A DNA stretch of 64,000 bases from Citrobacter sp. R56 (GTDB lineage: Bacteria; Pseudomonadota; Gammaproteobacteria; Enterobacterales; Enterobacteriaceae). How positions within the stretch are numbered: position 1 is the first letter of the stretch; each line of letters opens with the position of its first letter. Location of the stretch: the NCBI RefSeq assembly GCF_016811995.1, contig NZ_CP069159.1, forward strand, positions 4,092,001 through 4,156,000. Reading direction: 5' to 3'. A program made the translations under genes and the position numbers. The notes beneath the pieces were generated by a model. It saw only the letters and a program-made list of their open reading frames with translations, ran no database searches and had not been told where the DNA came from. Shown piece by piece: positions 41,103-55,073 of the stretch.

Positions 41103-42365
41103 TTATTCCCCCTGACGCTGGTAGTCGTTACGCTGCGCGTTAGCGCGGCGTTGGTCCATAATATCGCCCTGGCTGGGGGACGAGGTGTTGCTTGCTCCGC
41201 TGTTGCTGGAGGAAGACGCCGGCGGCAGACGCAGCAGGTTGTTCGCCCCGCTGTTATCGCTCTTTGCCCCGGAGGTGTTTCCACCTTTCAGCATCTGATC
41301 CAATGGCAGAACCATCAGATTACCGCCTTTGTCATTGACCAGAACTTTGCGGGTATGGCTCAACACTTTTTCCATCGTTTCGATATACAGACGCTCGCGA
41401 GTAATTTGCGGTGCGGCTTTATATTCCGGCAGAAGCTTGGCAAAGCGAGCCACTTCACCCTGCGCTTCCAGGATGGTTTGGGTCTTGTAAGCACGCGCTT
41501 CTTCAAGAATACGCTGCGCCTGACCGTTTGCACGCGGCTGAACTTCGTTGATGTACGCTTCTGCTTCACGGATGTATTGCTGCTCGTTTTCACGTGCGGC
41601 GATAGCATCGTCAAACGCGGCTTTCACCTCTTCCGGCGGACGTGCAGCCTGGAAGTTGACGTCCAGCAGAGTGATACCCATGTTGTAAGGACGAATCGTC
41701 TCTTCCAGTTCACGTTGGGTATCGCTACGAATCACGGTACGGCCTTCGGTCAGAATGCGGTCCATGGTGTACTTACCGATAACCCCACGCAGGGCGCTGT
41801 CGGTTGCCTGACGCAAACTGTCATCGGCGCTGGTCACGCTAAACAGGTAACGCTGCGGATCGGTCACGCGGTACTGCACGTTCATCTCAACGCGTACGAC
41901 GTTTTCGTCAGACGTCAGCATCACGCCGGACGCAGCAAGTTCACGCACCGCTTCAACGTTCACCGGGGTGACGACATCGACAAATGTCGGTTTCCAGTTC
42001 AGACCCGGCTCAACCAAATGACTGAATTTACCGAAGCGTGTCACCACGCCGCGTTCCGCTTCTTTAATGGTATAGAAACCGCTGGCCGCCCAAATAATGA
42101 CGATAGCTGCCGCTGCGATGGATACGACACGACCACCCAACTGCGGGCGTGGGCCTTGCGATGAGCTGCCGCCGCCAGAGCCAGTACCTTTACCGCCACC
42201 CAGACCACCGAGTTTTTTACTCAGTTTGCGGAAGATATCATCCAGATCAGGAGGCCCCTGATCGCGGCCACCTTTGTTTCCATTTCCCTCAGGGTTGCCG
42301 CCAGGTTTGCTGCTCCCCCACGGGTCGCGGTCTTGTCCGTTATTACCGGGCTGATTCCACGCCAT
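41103..42365 (-). CDS. hflK: FtsH protease modulator HflK
   Basis: Partner of HflC, 420 residues. A cytoplasmic Gly/Asn-rich N-terminus (MAWNQPGNNGQDRDPWGSS) and one helix at about 79-98 are followed by SPFH domain, coiled-coil and a Ser/Asn-rich C-terminal tail. It is one residue longer than in E. coli. It lies 125 bp after hflX in the same transcript. Confidence 0.98.
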   Translation of the reverse strand: MAWNQPGNNGQDRDPWGSSKPGGNPEGNGNKGGRDQGPPDLDDIFRKLSKKLGGLGGGKGTGSGGGSSSQGPRPQLGGRVVSIAAAAIVIIWAASGFYTIKEAERGVVTRFGKFSHLVEPGLNWKPTFVDVVTPVNVEAVRELAASGVMLTSDENVVRVEMNVQYRVTDPQRYLFSVTSADDSLRQATDSALRGVIGKYTMDRILTEGRTVIRSDTQRELEETIRPYNMGITLLDVNFQAARPPEEVKAAFDDAIAARENEQQYIREAEAYINEVQPRANGQAQRILEEARAYKTQTILEAQGEVARFAKLLPEYKAAPQITRERLYIETMEKVLSHTRKVLVNDKGGNLMVLPLDQMLKGGNTSGAKSDNSGANNLLRLPPASSSSNSGASNTSSPSQGDIMDQRRANAQRNDYQRQGE

Positions 42366-42490
42366 GTTTGTGCTCCATATTTGTTATGCGGTGAGATACC
42401 CCGTTTTTTGCACTACAGGGGCGTTGCCGCCGTCCTGCACCCCAAAATCCGATAAGTATTGGGCAAAAATCCTCAGGACTTTCTTCCTGG

Positions 42491-43771
42491 TCAGACTACG
42501 TAATCCACCAGGGTCGGTTCTTGTTTACAGAGGCGACGCCAGTCAACGATCGGCATGCGAACTTGCAAACCTACGCTGCCGTCCTCCTCCATCCACTCTT
42601 TTTCTATTGCCTGAAGTTGATAAAACCGGCTTCTCAGACGACCTTCCTGCGGTGGCAAACGCAACGTGTGCTGCGCCACCTCACCGGAAAGCCGTTCAGT
42701 CAAAGCCTGAAAAAGCTGTGGTATGCCAACACCGGTCTGCGCGGAAAGCCAGACACGGATTGGTTTATTCTCTTCATCTCTGTCGATACGCGGCGCAAAG
42801 TCGTCCAGCATGTCGATCTTGTTCATCACCATCAGAGTCGGGATCTCGTGAGCATCGATCTCTTCGAGCACCGTATCCACCGCCTCGATGTTTTCCTGTA
42901 CGCGTACGTCAGCAGCATCCACTACGTGTAACAACAGCGTGGCCTGACGTGTCTCCTGCAAAGTCGCCTTAAAGGCTGCCACCAGGTCATGCGGTAAATG
43001 ACGGATAAAACCAACGGTATCCGCCAGCACAGTTTCACCGACATCCGCCACATCAATGCGGCGCAGCGTCGGGTCCAGGGTCGCAAACAGTTGATCTGCT
43101 GCGAATACCCGGGCCTCGGTTATCTGGTTGAACAGGGTGGATTTTCCGGCGTTGGTATATCCCACCAGAGATACGGTTGGGACATCCGCTTTCTTGCGCG
43201 ACTGCCGCCCCTGCTCACGTTGCTTCTCAACTTTCTCCAGGCGCGACTGTATCTGCAAAATGCGGTTACGCAGCAAACGACGGTCGGTTTCGAGCTGGGT
43301 TTCACCCGGACCACGCAAACCAATCCCGCCTTTTTGCCTTTCAAGGTGGGTCCAGCCACGGACCAGGCGTGTGGCCATATGACGCAACTGCGCCAGCTCA
43401 ACCTGCAACTTACCCTCATGGGTACGCGCACGTTGGGCAAAAATATCTAAAATAAGACCGGTCCTGTCGATAACAAGACACTGGCACAACTGTTCCAGGT
43501 TACGTTCCTGGGCAGGACTTAAAGCATGATCAAAAATCACCACTGCAGCGCCAGTCGCTTTCACGGCTTCCGCAATTTCGATTGCCTTACCTTCACCAAC
43601 AAAATACTTCGGGTGCGGTGCTTTACGGCTACCGGTAATCACCTGCATTGCTTCGACACCGGCGGAAGAGACAAGAGATTCAAACTCCTGTAGGTCTTCC
43701 ATATCTTTGTCTTGCGAAAAATAGATGTGTACCAGTACCGCCTGCTCACCGGCATCATAACGGTCAAACAA
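42491..43771 (-). CDS. hflX: Ribosome-associated GTPase HflX
   Basis: GTPase of 426 residues that splits stalled or heat-damaged 70S ribosomes. The N-terminal Gly-rich GTP-binding HflX domain includes [19 protein letters not shown]; the G domain carries GYTNAGKST (P loop, about residues 205-213), DTVGF and NKID. The start is TTG at 43771 with a GAGG site eight bases before; no ATG fits the conserved MFDRYDAGE start. It follows hfq with a strong hairpin between. Confidence 0.97.
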   Translation of the reverse strand: MFDRYDAGEQAVLVHIYFSQDKDMEDLQEFESLVSSAGVEAMQVITGSRKAPHPKYFVGEGKAIEIAEAVKATGAAVVIFDHALSPAQERNLEQLCQCLVIDRTGLILDIFAQRARTHEGKLQVELAQLRHMATRLVRGWTHLERQKGGIGLRGPGETQLETDRRLLRNRILQIQSRLEKVEKQREQGRQSRKKADVPTVSLVGYTNAGKSTLFNQITEARVFAADQLFATLDPTLRRIDVADVGETVLADTVGFIRHLPHDLVAAFKATLQETRQATLLLHVVDAADVRVQENIEAVDTVLEEIDAHEIPTLMVMNKIDMLDDFAPRIDRDEENKPIRVWLSAQTGVGIPQLFQALTERLSGEVAQHTLRLPPQEGRLRSRFYQLQAIEKEWMEEDGSVGLQVRMPIVDWRRLCKQEPTLVDYVV

Positions 43772-43795
43772 GCGTAAACCCTCATAAATAACCAG

Positions 43796-43821
43796 CGGGG
43801 GCCGCTATTATGGCGCCCCCG
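43796..43821 (-). other. GC-rich hairpin between hfq and hflX
   Basis: CGGGGGC and GCCCCCG form a 7-bp stem around a 12-base centre, 24 bp past the hfq stop. There is no T-run, so it is more likely an RNA stabiliser or partial attenuator that sets the hfq to hflX ratio than a full terminator. Confidence 0.55.
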
Positions 43822-43844
43822 ACATGGATAAACAGCGACAAACC

Positions 43845-44165
<321 letters not shown>

Positions 44166-44236
44166 TTATATGCTTATTTGTACTTTGAACCTTTCGATTC
44201 TGAAAATTGCGCACGATACGTCTCAATTGTACACAT

Positions 44237-45187
44237 TCAGTCTGCGATAGCACCAACAACCTGTAATACTTCGTTTCGCGCCTGGTCCGGCTTTTCACTG
44301 TCAAGCCAGTGCACACCGTCCCAGCCTCGTAACCAGGTCATCTGACGCTTCGCCAACTGCCTCGTGGCGCAAACACCTCTATAAACCATTTCATCGAATG
44401 ATATTTCGCCTTCAATGTATGACCACATCTGGCGGTATCCCACGCAACGAATGGAAGGCAAATCCGTATGCAAATCTCCACGGGCAAAAAGCGCCCGCAC
44501 TTCTGCTTCAAAACCTGAAGCCAACATCTGATGAAAACGCTGCTCAATTCGCTGATGGAGCAGTTCACGGCTCGCCGGGGCGATGGCGAACTGATGCACC
44601 TGGTACGGTAGAGCGTCTCCTGACGTTTGCGTCAGTTCCGTTAAAGTTTTACCCGAAATGAAAAAAACTTCCAGTGCCCGGGAAAGTCTTTGCGGATCAT
44701 TTGGATGAATTCGCGCGGCCGCAACAGGATCGATCTCCTGAAGTTGTCGGTGCAACGCGTCCCATCCCTGCTCTGCCGCCTGCTGCTCAATTCTGGCTCT
44801 GACAGCTGGATCCGCCGACGGTAATGGCGACAATCCCTCAAGCAACGCCTTGAAATACAACATCGTACCGCCCACTAACAGCGGAATACGTCCCGCCGCA
44901 GTGATGTCAGCCATCTCCGCCAGGGCATCACGACGAAAATCCGCCGCGGAATACGCCTGCAAAGGATCGCGAATATCCAGCAGTCGGTGCGGAGCGGCCT
45001 TTAACTCTTCAGCGTCAGGCTTGGCCGTACCGATATCCATCCCTTGATAAATAAGGGCGGAATCAACGCTTATCAACTCTACTGGCAAAACTTTACGCAA
45101 TTCAATTGCTAATGCAGTCTTGCCGGAGGCCGTCGGCCCCATCAAAAAAATCGCCTTTGGCAGGCTCGCCTTACTAATATCACTCAT
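44237..45187 (-). CDS. miaA: tRNA dimethylallyltransferase MiaA
   Basis: Adds a dimethylallyl group to A37 of tRNAs reading UNN codons. The 316-residue enzyme has the P loop GPTASGKT (about residues 17-24), [16 protein letters not shown] and the [16 protein letters not shown] motif. Its start overlaps the mutL stop by 8 bp. In E. coli heat-shock promoters for hfq lie inside this gene; they were not mapped here. Confidence 0.98.
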   Translation of the reverse strand: MSDISKASLPKAIFLMGPTASGKTALAIELRKVLPVELISVDSALIYQGMDIGTAKPDAEELKAAPHRLLDIRDPLQAYSAADFRRDALAEMADITAAGRIPLLVGGTMLYFKALLEGLSPLPSADPAVRARIEQQAAEQGWDALHRQLQEIDPVAAARIHPNDPQRLSRALEVFFISGKTLTELTQTSGDALPYQVHQFAIAPASRELLHQRIEQRFHQMLASGFEAEVRALFARGDLHTDLPSIRCVGYRQMWSYIEGEISFDEMVYRGVCATRQLAKRQMTWLRGWDGVHWLDSEKPDQARNEVLQVVGAIAD

Positions 45188-47039
45188 GTTTCAGGGCGTT
45201 CATCGCCGAATGTAAATCAACAGGTTGTAACAGACCACCCGGCGGTGCCTTCACAAGTTGCGGACATAACCGCTCGACATCAGCCAACAGGGTAATGGCC
45301 TGCGCCATAGTCCACTGCGGATGTTCACTCATCAGATTACGCGCAATCCACTGGGCAATATTGTCTGCCTCGAAGCCAGATTGCTGCGCCAGGTAGCCTA
45401 TCAGTTCAGGAATCAAGATTTGTAAATTTTGTTGGCGTAAGGGTAAAGGCACAGCTCGAATGGTCACATGCTGCGCATCCAGCTGAAATTCAATCCCTAA
45501 CTCCGCCAAACAGGGGAGCGCGTTTTGTAGCGCCGTCTTTTCGTCAACCGCCACTTTTAAGCGCAGCGGAATCAGCAACGGCTGGGCACAGACCGGCGCT
45601 TTTCCGGGCGTCAGTTGTGCCTGTCGCAGCCAGCGTTCAGCCACCGGCAGCGACAGTAACTGGATGCGGCCATCGCTTTCGAGTAACGCACAATCGGCGC
45701 CAATAATGGTGAGTACGCGACCAAAACTCTGGCTGTGTCCGGCCAGCGCAGGCTCGACAGCATCAGGACGTTGTTTTTTTTGCACCGGGGCCGGCGTCTG
45801 TAGCAATTGACGATAAACCTCCCCCTCCTGCTTTTGATAGCCCGCTTGAGCCTGTGGCCACTGTGCGCTTGCCTGACGGCCAGCGTGGCTTACCGGGGAA
45901 GAAGAAGAATAACGCGGTGTCGCAGGTTCACGCGCGACCGCAGGTTCAGCAAAGTGATTGCGTCCGGCCGCCACACGGTTTTCCGGGATAGATCTTGGCG
46001 TCGGCTCATCGTCTTCTGCCAACGGCAGCGGTGTCTCAAGCTGCTGTTGCAGCACACTGAGAACCCCCTGATAGATAAAATCATGTACCAGGCGCGACTG
46101 GTGAAACCGCACTTCGTGTTTGGCGGGATGCACGTTGACATCAACCTGATGAGGGTCGATTTCCAGATACAACACAAACGCAGGTTGCTGATCGGCGCCG
46201 AGTTTGTTTTCACAGGCCTGGCGAATAGCATGATTGATCAACCGATCGCGCATCATACGTCCGTTCACATAGCAGTACTGAATTTCCGCCAGTGCTGCCG
46301 TCGTATGATGAGGGTCAGCCACCCATCCGTGCAGCAGCAAATCGCCATGTTGCCACTCAATCGCCAGCGCCTGCTCCAGAAATGGAGTGCCGCAAATTGC
46401 GCCCAGCCGACGCTCTTTCTGCCCATCCTGCGCCACCGCGCGATACTGACGCACCATTTTGCCGTTGTGCGACAAATTGATCGTGACGTCAAAACGCGCC
46501 AGCGCAATGCGCCGGATAATCTCATCAATATGGTTAAATTCGGTTTTCTCGGTGCGCATGAACTTGCGTCGCGCCGGGGTATTGTAGAACAGATCCAGCA
46601 CTTCCAGCGTCGTGCCCACCGGATGCGCGGCGGGTTTAACCGTCACGTCCATGTCACGCCCTTCAGCATACGCCTGCCAGGCTTCGGGCTGTTCTGCGGT
46701 GCGGGAGGTGAGCGTTAACCGCGACACCGAACTGATACTCGCCAGCGCTTCACCGCGAAACCCGAGGCTGATAATCGCCTCAAGATCGTCAAGCGTAGCT
46801 ATCTTACTGGTCGCGTGACGCGCTAACGCCAGTGCCAGTTCGTCCTTTTTAATGCCACTGCCGTTATCGCGAATGCGGATAAGCTTTGCGCCGCCGCGTT
46901 CAATATCGATATCAATTCGCGTCGCGCCAGCATCAAGGCTGTTTTCTACCAGCTCTTTGACCACCGACGCAGGTCGTTCCACCACTTCACCTGCGGCAAT
47001 TTGGTTCGCCAGTTGCGGCGGAAGAACCTGAATCGGCAT
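45180..47039 (-). CDS. mutL: DNA mismatch repair protein MutL
   Basis: Matchmaker between MutS and MutH/UvrD, 619 residues. The N-terminal GHKL ATPase has [23 protein letters not shown] and [12 protein letters not shown] motifs; a variable Gln/Pro-rich linker (about 340-430) leads to the dimerisation domain. No DQHAxxExxxxE endonuclease motif is seen, as expected for a MutH-type organism. It follows amiB by 9 bp. Confidence 0.98.
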   Translation of the reverse strand: MPIQVLPPQLANQIAAGEVVERPASVVKELVENSLDAGATRIDIDIERGGAKLIRIRDNGSGIKKDELALALARHATSKIATLDDLEAIISLGFRGEALASISSVSRLTLTSRTAEQPEAWQAYAEGRDMDVTVKPAAHPVGTTLEVLDLFYNTPARRKFMRTEKTEFNHIDEIIRRIALARFDVTINLSHNGKMVRQYRAVAQDGQKERRLGAICGTPFLEQALAIEWQHGDLLLHGWVADPHHTTAALAEIQYCYVNGRMMRDRLINHAIRQACENKLGADQQPAFVLYLEIDPHQVDVNVHPAKHEVRFHQSRLVHDFIYQGVLSVLQQQLETPLPLAEDDEPTPRSIPENRVAAGRNHFAEPAVAREPATPRYSSSSPVSHAGRQASAQWPQAQAGYQKQEGEVYRQLLQTPAPVQKKQRPDAVEPALAGHSQSFGRVLTIIGADCALLESDGRIQLLSLPVAERWLRQAQLTPGKAPVCAQPLLIPLRLKVAVDEKTALQNALPCLAELGIEFQLDAQHVTIRAVPLPLRQQNLQILIPELIGYLAQQSGFEADNIAQWIARNLMSEHPQWTMAQAITLLADVERLCPQLVKAPPGGLLQPVDLHSAMNALKHE

Positions 47040-47048
47040 GGCTATTCC

Positions 47049-48377
47049 TTAGTTTGTTAGCGTCTCGCCCGGCGCAGTCGCGCTGGCCGTTTGCGCAGGC
47101 GTCCCCTGCGGTCCGGATTGCACCGGATGCGCCAGGAAGTAGTTGCGCAGTCCCTTATAGATGGCATCAGCCAGCTGCTGCTGATAATCATCGCTTGCCA
47201 GCAAACGCTCTTCGCTGTGATTGCTGATAAAGCCCGTTTCAACCAGCACCGAGGGGATGTCTGGCGAGCGCAATACACCGAGGCTGGCGTGTTCAGGACG
47301 ACGCTTATGCATCGAACCAATACGCTGTAACTGACTGATCATGTTGGTCGCCACATCATACCCTACGCGTTGTGAATGACCGAACTGCAAATCCAGCACC
47401 GCCTGACTCAGGTAAGGGTCAGACTGGCTGTTTGCCAGTACATCGCCCGCGCCGCCTAACAGTTCGGACTGCTTCTCATGCTGCTCCAGCCAGCCGGCCA
47501 TTTCTGTGTTGGCGCGTCGGTTTGACAATACCCACACCGAAGCCCCTGTCGCATCGCGATTCGGCGCGGCATCCGCATGGATCGATACCAGGAAATTGGC
47601 ATTTTGCTTACGCGCGACGTCCGACCGCCCCATCACCGAGATGAAGTAGTCTCCGTCACGCGTTAAGACGCCTTTGAACATCGGATCATCGTTGAGCAGC
47701 GTACGCAGTTTGCGGGCGACGGCGATAGTGACATTCTTCTCACGGACACCACCGGGACCAATAGCCCCTGGGTCCTGCCCACCATGACCGGCATCAATGG
47801 CAATGACCACTTTGTCGCCATTACTCACCGGAGTCCGTGCCGCAGGGCGCGTCGCCGTGTTGCTGCTAACCACTGCCGTCGTGCGATCGTTACTGGATTT
47901 AAACGGATTACGTGCAGGCTCGCTCGGGCGCGGCGCGATCTCCGGCGTCTCAACGCGTTTCACAACCACTGGCGGCGGTGGTGGTGGTGGGGCATCGGCG
48001 TTAATCGTAAAGACGACGGTATAATTACCGCCGTTTTGCCGCTTCACGGCGTCGGTTTTCCCGTTCTCGGTTAAATCCACGACCAACCGCAGTGACTGAG
48101 CATCCTTCGGCGTTCCCGAGCGGATCGCCTTCACCAGGTTATTTCCGCTAAACAGCAACGGCAATCCCTGAATCACGCCGCTCTGTTTGATGTCCAGCGC
48201 AACGGTACGTTTACTGTCCTGCGAAAAGGTATAATCCGGATCGCCAATAAAACTCAGCGTAATCCGTGCCTGTTGTTCACCGTTGGAAACTTGAATATCG
48301 GAGAGGCTGGCAGCCCCGACCTGCGCGCACAGCAGGACCAGTGTAGCCACCCACCAATTTCTGATGCGAAAAATCAT
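47049..48377 (-). CDS. amiB: N-acetylmuramoyl-L-alanine amidase AmiB
   Basis: Periplasmic zinc amidase that splits septal peptidoglycan, activated by EnvC. The 442 residues comprise a signal peptide (ends near AQVGA-A), an AMIN septum-targeting domain (about 25-120), a Pro-rich linker with six consecutive prolines, and an Amidase_3 domain with [14 protein letters not shown] and VSIHADAA zinc motifs. It lies 16 bp after tsaE. Confidence 0.97.
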   Translation of the reverse strand: MIFRIRNWWVATLVLLCAQVGAASLSDIQVSNGEQQARITLSFIGDPDYTFSQDSKRTVALDIKQSGVIQGLPLLFSGNNLVKAIRSGTPKDAQSLRLVVDLTENGKTDAVKRQNGGNYTVVFTINADAPPPPPPPVVVKRVETPEIAPRPSEPARNPFKSSNDRTTAVVSSNTATRPAARTPVSNGDKVVIAIDAGHGGQDPGAIGPGGVREKNVTIAVARKLRTLLNDDPMFKGVLTRDGDYFISVMGRSDVARKQNANFLVSIHADAAPNRDATGASVWVLSNRRANTEMAGWLEQHEKQSELLGGAGDVLANSQSDPYLSQAVLDLQFGHSQRVGYDVATNMISQLQRIGSMHKRRPEHASLGVLRSPDIPSVLVETGFISNHSEERLLASDDYQQQLADAIYKGLRNYFLAHPVQSGPQGTPAQTASATAPGETLTN

Positions 48378-48393
48378 CCCGCCACCCTTAAGG

Positions 48394-50372
<1,979 letters not shown>

Positions 50373-50374
<2 letters not shown>

Positions 50375-51512
50375 GTCAGAGCCCCTCGATCTCAATCAGT
50401 TAGCGCAAAATATCAAACAGTGGGGGCTGGAACTGGGCTTTCAGCAGGTTGGTATTACCGATACCGACCTCAGCGAAGCCGAACCCAAACTGCAGGCATG
50501 GCTGGACAAACAATACCACGGCGAGATGGACTGGATGGCCCGCCACGGCATGATGCGCGCCAGGCCACACGAATTATTGCCCGGTACTCTGCGCGTGATC
50601 AGCGTACGCATGAACTATCTGCCCGCTAACGCCGCGTTTGCCAGCACGCTGAAAAATCCCCGGTTGGGCTACGTCAGCCGTTATGCTTTGGGCCGCGATT
50701 ACCACAAACTCTTACGTAACCGCCTCAAAAAACTGGGCGAGATGATTCAGCAACATTGTGGCTCGCTGAATTTTAGACCGTTTGTCGACTCTGCGCCCAT
50801 TCTTGAACGCCCGCTGGCTGAAAAAGCCGGTCTCGGCTGGACAGGTAAGCACTCACTTACTCTTAATCGCGAGGCAGGTTCGTTCTTTTTCCTTGGCGAG
50901 TTGCTGATCGATTTGCCCCTGCCCATCGACGCCCCTCAGGAAGAGGGATGTGGAAAATGCGTGGCCTGCATGACAATCTGTCCGACCGGTGCGATTGTGG
51001 AACCTTACACTGTCGATGCCCGCCGCTGTATTTCGTATCTCACTATCGAGCTGGAAGGCGCGATCCCTGAAGAACTTCGCCCGCTGATAGGAAACCGCAT
51101 CTATGGTTGTGATGACTGTCAGCTTATCTGCCCGTGGAATCGCTATTCGCAGCTAACCACCGAGGATGATTTCAGTCCGCGCAAACCGCTACACGCCCCG
51201 GAACTGATTGAACTGTTCAACTGGAGCGAAGCAAGATTCCTGAAAGTTACAGAGGGTTCAGCAATCCGGCGTATTGGTCACTTACGCTGGCTGCGAAATA
51301 TTGCTGTCGCACTCGGAAATGCGCCGTGGGATGACGTGGTGATTCAGGCGCTGGAAAGTCGCCGAGGTGAGCACCCACTTCTTGATGAGCACATAGAATG
51401 GGCGGTCGCCCAGCAAATTGAGAGGCGCAATGCCTGTGTGGTAGAGGTGCAATTACCGAAGAAACAGCGACTGATCAGAGTGGTTGAAAAAGGTCTGCCA
51501 CGCGACGCCTGA
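50373..51512 (+). CDS. queG: Epoxyqueuosine reductase QueG
   Basis: Last enzyme of queuosine synthesis: cobalamin- and Fe-S-dependent reduction of epoxyqueuosine in tRNA to queuosine. The 379 residues include two 4Fe-4S motifs, CGKCVACMTICPTGAI and CDDCQLICPWN (sharing cysteines as in bacterial ferredoxins), and C-terminal HEAT-like repeats. The ATG at 50373 overlaps the nnr start on the other strand, so the promoter must lie inside nnr. Confidence 0.97.
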
Positions 51513-51513
51513 A

Positions 51514-51762
51514 TCATCCACAGCTTGTGTATAAAAATAAAAATGCATTGTGATTCAAGAGGGAAAAAATCGTCAAGTGATCGCACTAACAATTCAAAAT
51601 GATAATTAATCCAATATTTTCAACAGATTGCAAAGTTACTATTCACCCGGCGAAGTTTTTCGCATTCCAGGAATAATACCCTGACCTGTGGATAAGTCTG
51701 TTTACAAGAGTGTGTCAGAAGCAAAAGAAATCGTCCCCAACGTGATAACGCGTTGTGGATAA
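51514..51762. other. datA: datA: DnaA-box cluster for initiator titration
   Basis: Three perfect DnaA boxes (TTATNCACA) lie at 51526-51534, 51687-51695 and 51754-51762, all in minus orientation. A one-mismatch box in plus orientation lies at 51514-51522. An IHF-like CAANNNNTTG core at 51621-51632 lies between boxes. In E. coli, datA lies in this same place between queG and glyVXY; with IHF it promotes DnaA-ATP hydrolysis and prevents extra initiations. No open frame is supported. Confidence 0.8.
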
Positions 51763-51781
51763 TTTTATTGAGATAAGAATT

Positions 51782-51857
<76 letters not shown>

Positions 51858-51892
51858 TTGGGTGGTGCGTATCTTGCGATACTTTCAAATTT

Positions 51893-51968
<76 letters not shown>

Positions 51969-52003
51969 TTGGGTGGTGCATATCTTGCGATACTTTCAAA
52001 TTT

Positions 52004-52079
<76 letters not shown>

Positions 52080-52128
52080 AAATTTGTTGCTGTCGTAATT
52101 TGCATTTCTGCGTCGTTACGGGAGGCGC

Positions 52129-52156
52129 ATTATACGAGAAATCCTTCCAGCTGCAA
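52129..52156 (-). promoter_or_regulatory. Promoter of the glyVXY tRNA operon
   Basis: On the minus strand -35 TTGCAG (52156-52151), a 16-bp spacer and a consensus -10 TATAAT (52134-52129). The discriminator reads GCGCC, a GC-rich form typical of stable-RNA promoters under ppGpp control. Confidence 0.88.
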
Positions 52157-52254
52157 CCCCCCTAAAAGCGATTTTTTTATTTTTTTGTTCAAGTGCCGAA
52201 TTATTCGCCAAAGCGCACAATTTAGCGGCAAAACAGCCATGACGCAAGTTCGTT

Positions 52255-52279
52255 GGCCGGATATCTGCGTTATCCGGCC
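52255..52279. repeat. Single REP palindrome past orn
   Basis: GGCCGGATA and TATCCGGCC form a 9-bp stem, 8 bp after the orn stop. It is likely the 3' hairpin of orn. Confidence 0.75.
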
Positions 52280-52286
52280 CACACAA

Positions 52287-52832
52287 TTACAGCTTAATAA
52301 AATGCTCGCGGTAATACGCCAGTTCCGCCACCGACTCACGGATATCATCCATCGCCTGGTGTGTACCCTGCTTGGTAAAGCCATCCAGAATTTCCGGCTT
52401 CCAGCGACGCGCCAGCTCTTTCAACGTACTCACATCCAGATAGCGGTAGTGGAAGTACGCCTCCAGTTCCGGCATGTATTTAAACAGGAAGCGACGATCC
52501 TGTCCGATACTGTTACCGCAAATAGGCGATTTTCCGGCAGGTACCCACTCTTTCAAAAATTCAATCGTCGCCAGTTCGGCTTCACGGTCGCCCACGGTAC
52601 TTGCCTTCACACGATCCACCAGACCACTTCCGGTATGGGTACGCACGTTCCAGTCATCCATCAGCGCCAGTTGTTCATCGGACTGATGCACTGCAATCGT
52701 CGGCCCTTCTGCCAGGATGTTCAGGTTGGCATCGGTCACCAGTGTCGCGATCTCAATGATGCGATCGCGCTCGGGATCCAGCCCCGTCATTTCAAGATCT
52801 ATCCAAATGAGGTTGTTTTCATTGGCACTCAT
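52287..52832 (-). CDS. orn: Oligoribonuclease Orn
   Basis: 3'-5' exonuclease of the DEDDh type, 181 residues, that degrades dinucleotides to mononucleotides and is essential in E. coli. [11 protein letters not shown] (first D and E, about residues 10-20) and the later [10 protein letters not shown] are visible. The ATG at 52832 gives the standard protein; an ATG four codons earlier is rejected. It diverges from rsgA. Confidence 0.97.
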   Translation of the reverse strand: MSANENNLIWIDLEMTGLDPERDRIIEIATLVTDANLNILAEGPTIAVHQSDEQLALMDDWNVRTHTGSGLVDRVKASTVGDREAELATIEFLKEWVPAGKSPICGNSIGQDRRFLFKYMPELEAYFHYRYLDVSTLKELARRWKPEILDGFTKQGTHQAMDDIRESVAELAYYREHFIKL

Positions 52833-52870
52833 GCTATTTTCCACCCTTCAGAGGTCACGTTCAGTGTGAC

Positions 52871-52876
52871 TATAAT
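52871..52876 (+). promoter_or_regulatory. -10 box of the rsgA promoter
   Basis: TATAAT lies 63 bp before the TTG start of rsgA; the -35 region (TTCAGA at 18 bp) is poor. Confidence 0.5.
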
Positions 52877-52938
52877 CATCTAAAATAGCGTGTATCATAG
52901 ATGTTTTGCCCACAATGGGCGACCAGGAGCCAGTACGA

Positions 52939-53991
52939 TTGAGTAAAAATAAACTCTCCAAAGGCCAACAGCGCCGCGTGAACGCCAATCACCAGCGTCG
53001 TCTTAAAACGTCCACGGAGAAGGCCGATTACGATGACAATCTGTTTGGCGAAACCGCTGAAGGCATTGTCATCAGCCGTTTTGGTATGCATGCCGACGTC
53101 GAATCCGCCAACGGTGAAGTACACCGTTGTAATATTCGTCGAACCATCCGTTCGCTGGTCACTGGCGATCGCGTAGTCTGGCGTCCAGGAAAAGCGGCGG
53201 CGGAAGGCGTAAACGTCAAAGGCATTGTCGAAGCCGTGCATGAACGTACCTCGGTGCTAACGCGCCCTGACTTTTATGACGGCGTAAAACCCATTGCCGC
53301 CAACATCGACCAAATCGTCATTGTCTCCGCCATTTTGCCGGAGCTGTCGCTTAATATTATCGACCGGTATCTGGTGGCTTGCGAAACGTTACAGGTTGAA
53401 CCGATTATCGTGCTCAACAAGATCGATCTGCTGGACGATGAAGGCATGGCCTTCGTTAACGAACAGATGGATATCTATCGCAACATTGGCTATCGCGTAT
53501 TGATGGTATCAAGCCATACAAACAATGGCCTGAAACCGCTTGAAGAGGCATTGACCGATCGTATTAGCATTTTTGCTGGTCAGTCGGGCGTAGGCAAATC
53601 CAGTCTGCTCAATAACCTGCTCGGCTTACAGGAAGAGATCCTGACCAACGATGTCTCCGACAACTCCGGTCTTGGACAGCACACGACCACCGCTTCTCGC
53701 CTGTACCACTTCCCGCACGGCGGCGATGTCATCGATTCCCCCGGCGTTCGTGAGTTTGGGCTGTGGCATCTTGAACCGGAACAAATCACCCACGGCTTTG
53801 TCGAATTTCATGACTATTTAGGGCATTGCAAATACCGCGACTGCAAACATGACGCGGATCCAGGCTGTGCTATCCGTGAGGCCGTAGAGAAAGGGACGAT
53901 CGCCGAGACCCGCTTCGAAAATTATCATCGGATTCTGGAAAGCATGGCGCAGGTAAAAACGCGTAAAAACTTTTCTGATTCGGATAACTGA
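52939..53991 (+). CDS. rsgA: Small-ribosomal-subunit biogenesis GTPase RsgA
   Basis: Circularly permuted GTPase of 350 residues that checks late 30S maturation. An OB-fold (about 40-100) precedes the permuted G domain: NKID (G4) comes before GQSGVGKS (G1) and DSPG (G3). A C-terminal zinc motif reads [14 protein letters not shown]. The start is TTG at 52939 with AGGAG nine bases before, as in E. coli; in-frame ATG codons upstream lack a ribosome site. It diverges from orn. Confidence 0.97.
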   Translation: MSKNKLSKGQQRRVNANHQRRLKTSTEKADYDDNLFGETAEGIVISRFGMHADVESANGEVHRCNIRRTIRSLVTGDRVVWRPGKAAAEGVNVKGIVEAVHERTSVLTRPDFYDGVKPIAANIDQIVIVSAILPELSLNIIDRYLVACETLQVEPIIVLNKIDLLDDEGMAFVNEQMDIYRNIGYRVLMVSSHTNNGLKPLEEALTDRISIFAGQSGVGKSSLLNNLLGLQEEILTNDVSDNSGLGQHTTTASRLYHFPHGGDVIDSPGVREFGLWHLEPEQITHGFVEFHDYLGHCKYRDCKHDADPGCAIREAVEKGTIAETRFENYHRILESMAQVKTRKNFSDSDN

Positions 53992-54086
53992 CAACTAAGC
54001 TAAGCGTCGCTAGAATCGTCCCCCTTTTTCAGGATCCGGCGCGTATGCCGGATCAGGAACGACAAAACAATGGCCTGGAGGCTACC

Positions 54087-55055
54087 TTGTTAAACTCATT
54101 TAAACTTTCGCTACAGTACATTCTGCCGAAACTATGGCTCACTCGCCTGGCGGGTTGGGGCGCAAGCAAACGGGCGGGATGGCTGACCAAATTGGTTATC
54201 GACCTGTTCGTGAAGTACTACAAGGTCGATATGAATGAAGCACAGAAGCCGGACACCGCCAGCTATCGCACGTTTAACGACTTCTTTGTACGTCCGCTGC
54301 GTGACGATGTACGCCCGGTAGATACTGACCCGAACATTCTGGTGATGCCGGCAGACGGCGTGATCAGCCAGTTAGGTCGCATCGAAGAAGACAAAATTCT
54401 GCAGGCCAAAGGACATAACTACAGCCTCGAGGCGCTGCTGGCCGGTAACTATCTGATGGCAGACCTGTTCCGTAACGGTTCGTTTGTCACCACTTACCTC
54501 TCCCCGCGCGACTATCACCGCGTACACATGCCGTGTAACGGTATTCTGCGTGAAATGATTTACGTGCCGGGCGATCTGTTCTCCGTCAACCATCTGACCG
54601 CGCAAAACGTCCCGAACCTGTTTGCCCGTAACGAGCGTGTCATTTGTCTGTTTGATACCGAATTTGGCCCGATGGCGCAGATCCTGGTCGGCGCAACCAT
54701 CGTCGGTAGCATTGAAACCGTATGGGCCGGAACCATCACGCCGCCACGTGAAGGCGTAATCAAACGCTGGACCTGGCCTGCGGGCGAAAGCGAAGGTTCT
54801 GTTGCGTTGTTGAAAGGCCAGGAAATGGGTCGCTTTAAGCTGGGCTCCACCGTCATCAACTTGTTTGCGCCAGGTAAAGTGAATCTGGTAGAGCAACTGC
54901 AAAGTCTGTCTGCGACCAAAATTGGTCAACCGCTGGCCACATCTACCGAGATGTTCACGCCGTCAGACGTGGTAACTGCGCCGGTTGCACAAACGGAGAT
55001 CGCCGCAGAACACGACGCCAACCCGCCAGTTGACGACAAAACAGAACAAAGCTAA
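54087..55055 (+). CDS. psd: Phosphatidylserine decarboxylase proenzyme
   Basis: Converts phosphatidylserine to phosphatidylethanolamine at the inner membrane. The 322-residue precursor cleaves itself at LGST (Gly253-Ser254) to give a pyruvoyl group on the alpha chain. The other conserved part is [11 protein letters not shown]. The start is TTG at 54087 with GGAGG before it; an in-frame ATG at 54045 lacks an RBS. The acidic C-terminal tail differs from E. coli in sequence. It is followed 18 bp later by mscM. Confidence 0.97.
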   Translation: MLNSFKLSLQYILPKLWLTRLAGWGASKRAGWLTKLVIDLFVKYYKVDMNEAQKPDTASYRTFNDFFVRPLRDDVRPVDTDPNILVMPADGVISQLGRIEEDKILQAKGHNYSLEALLAGNYLMADLFRNGSFVTTYLSPRDYHRVHMPCNGILREMIYVPGDLFSVNHLTAQNVPNLFARNERVICLFDTEFGPMAQILVGATIVGSIETVWAGTITPPREGVIKRWTWPAGESEGSVALLKGQEMGRFKLGSTVINLFAPGKVNLVEQLQSLSATKIGQPLATSTEMFTPSDVVTAPVAQTEIAAEHDANPPVDDKTEQS

Positions 55056-55073
55056 CAACAAAGGTAGACTGAC

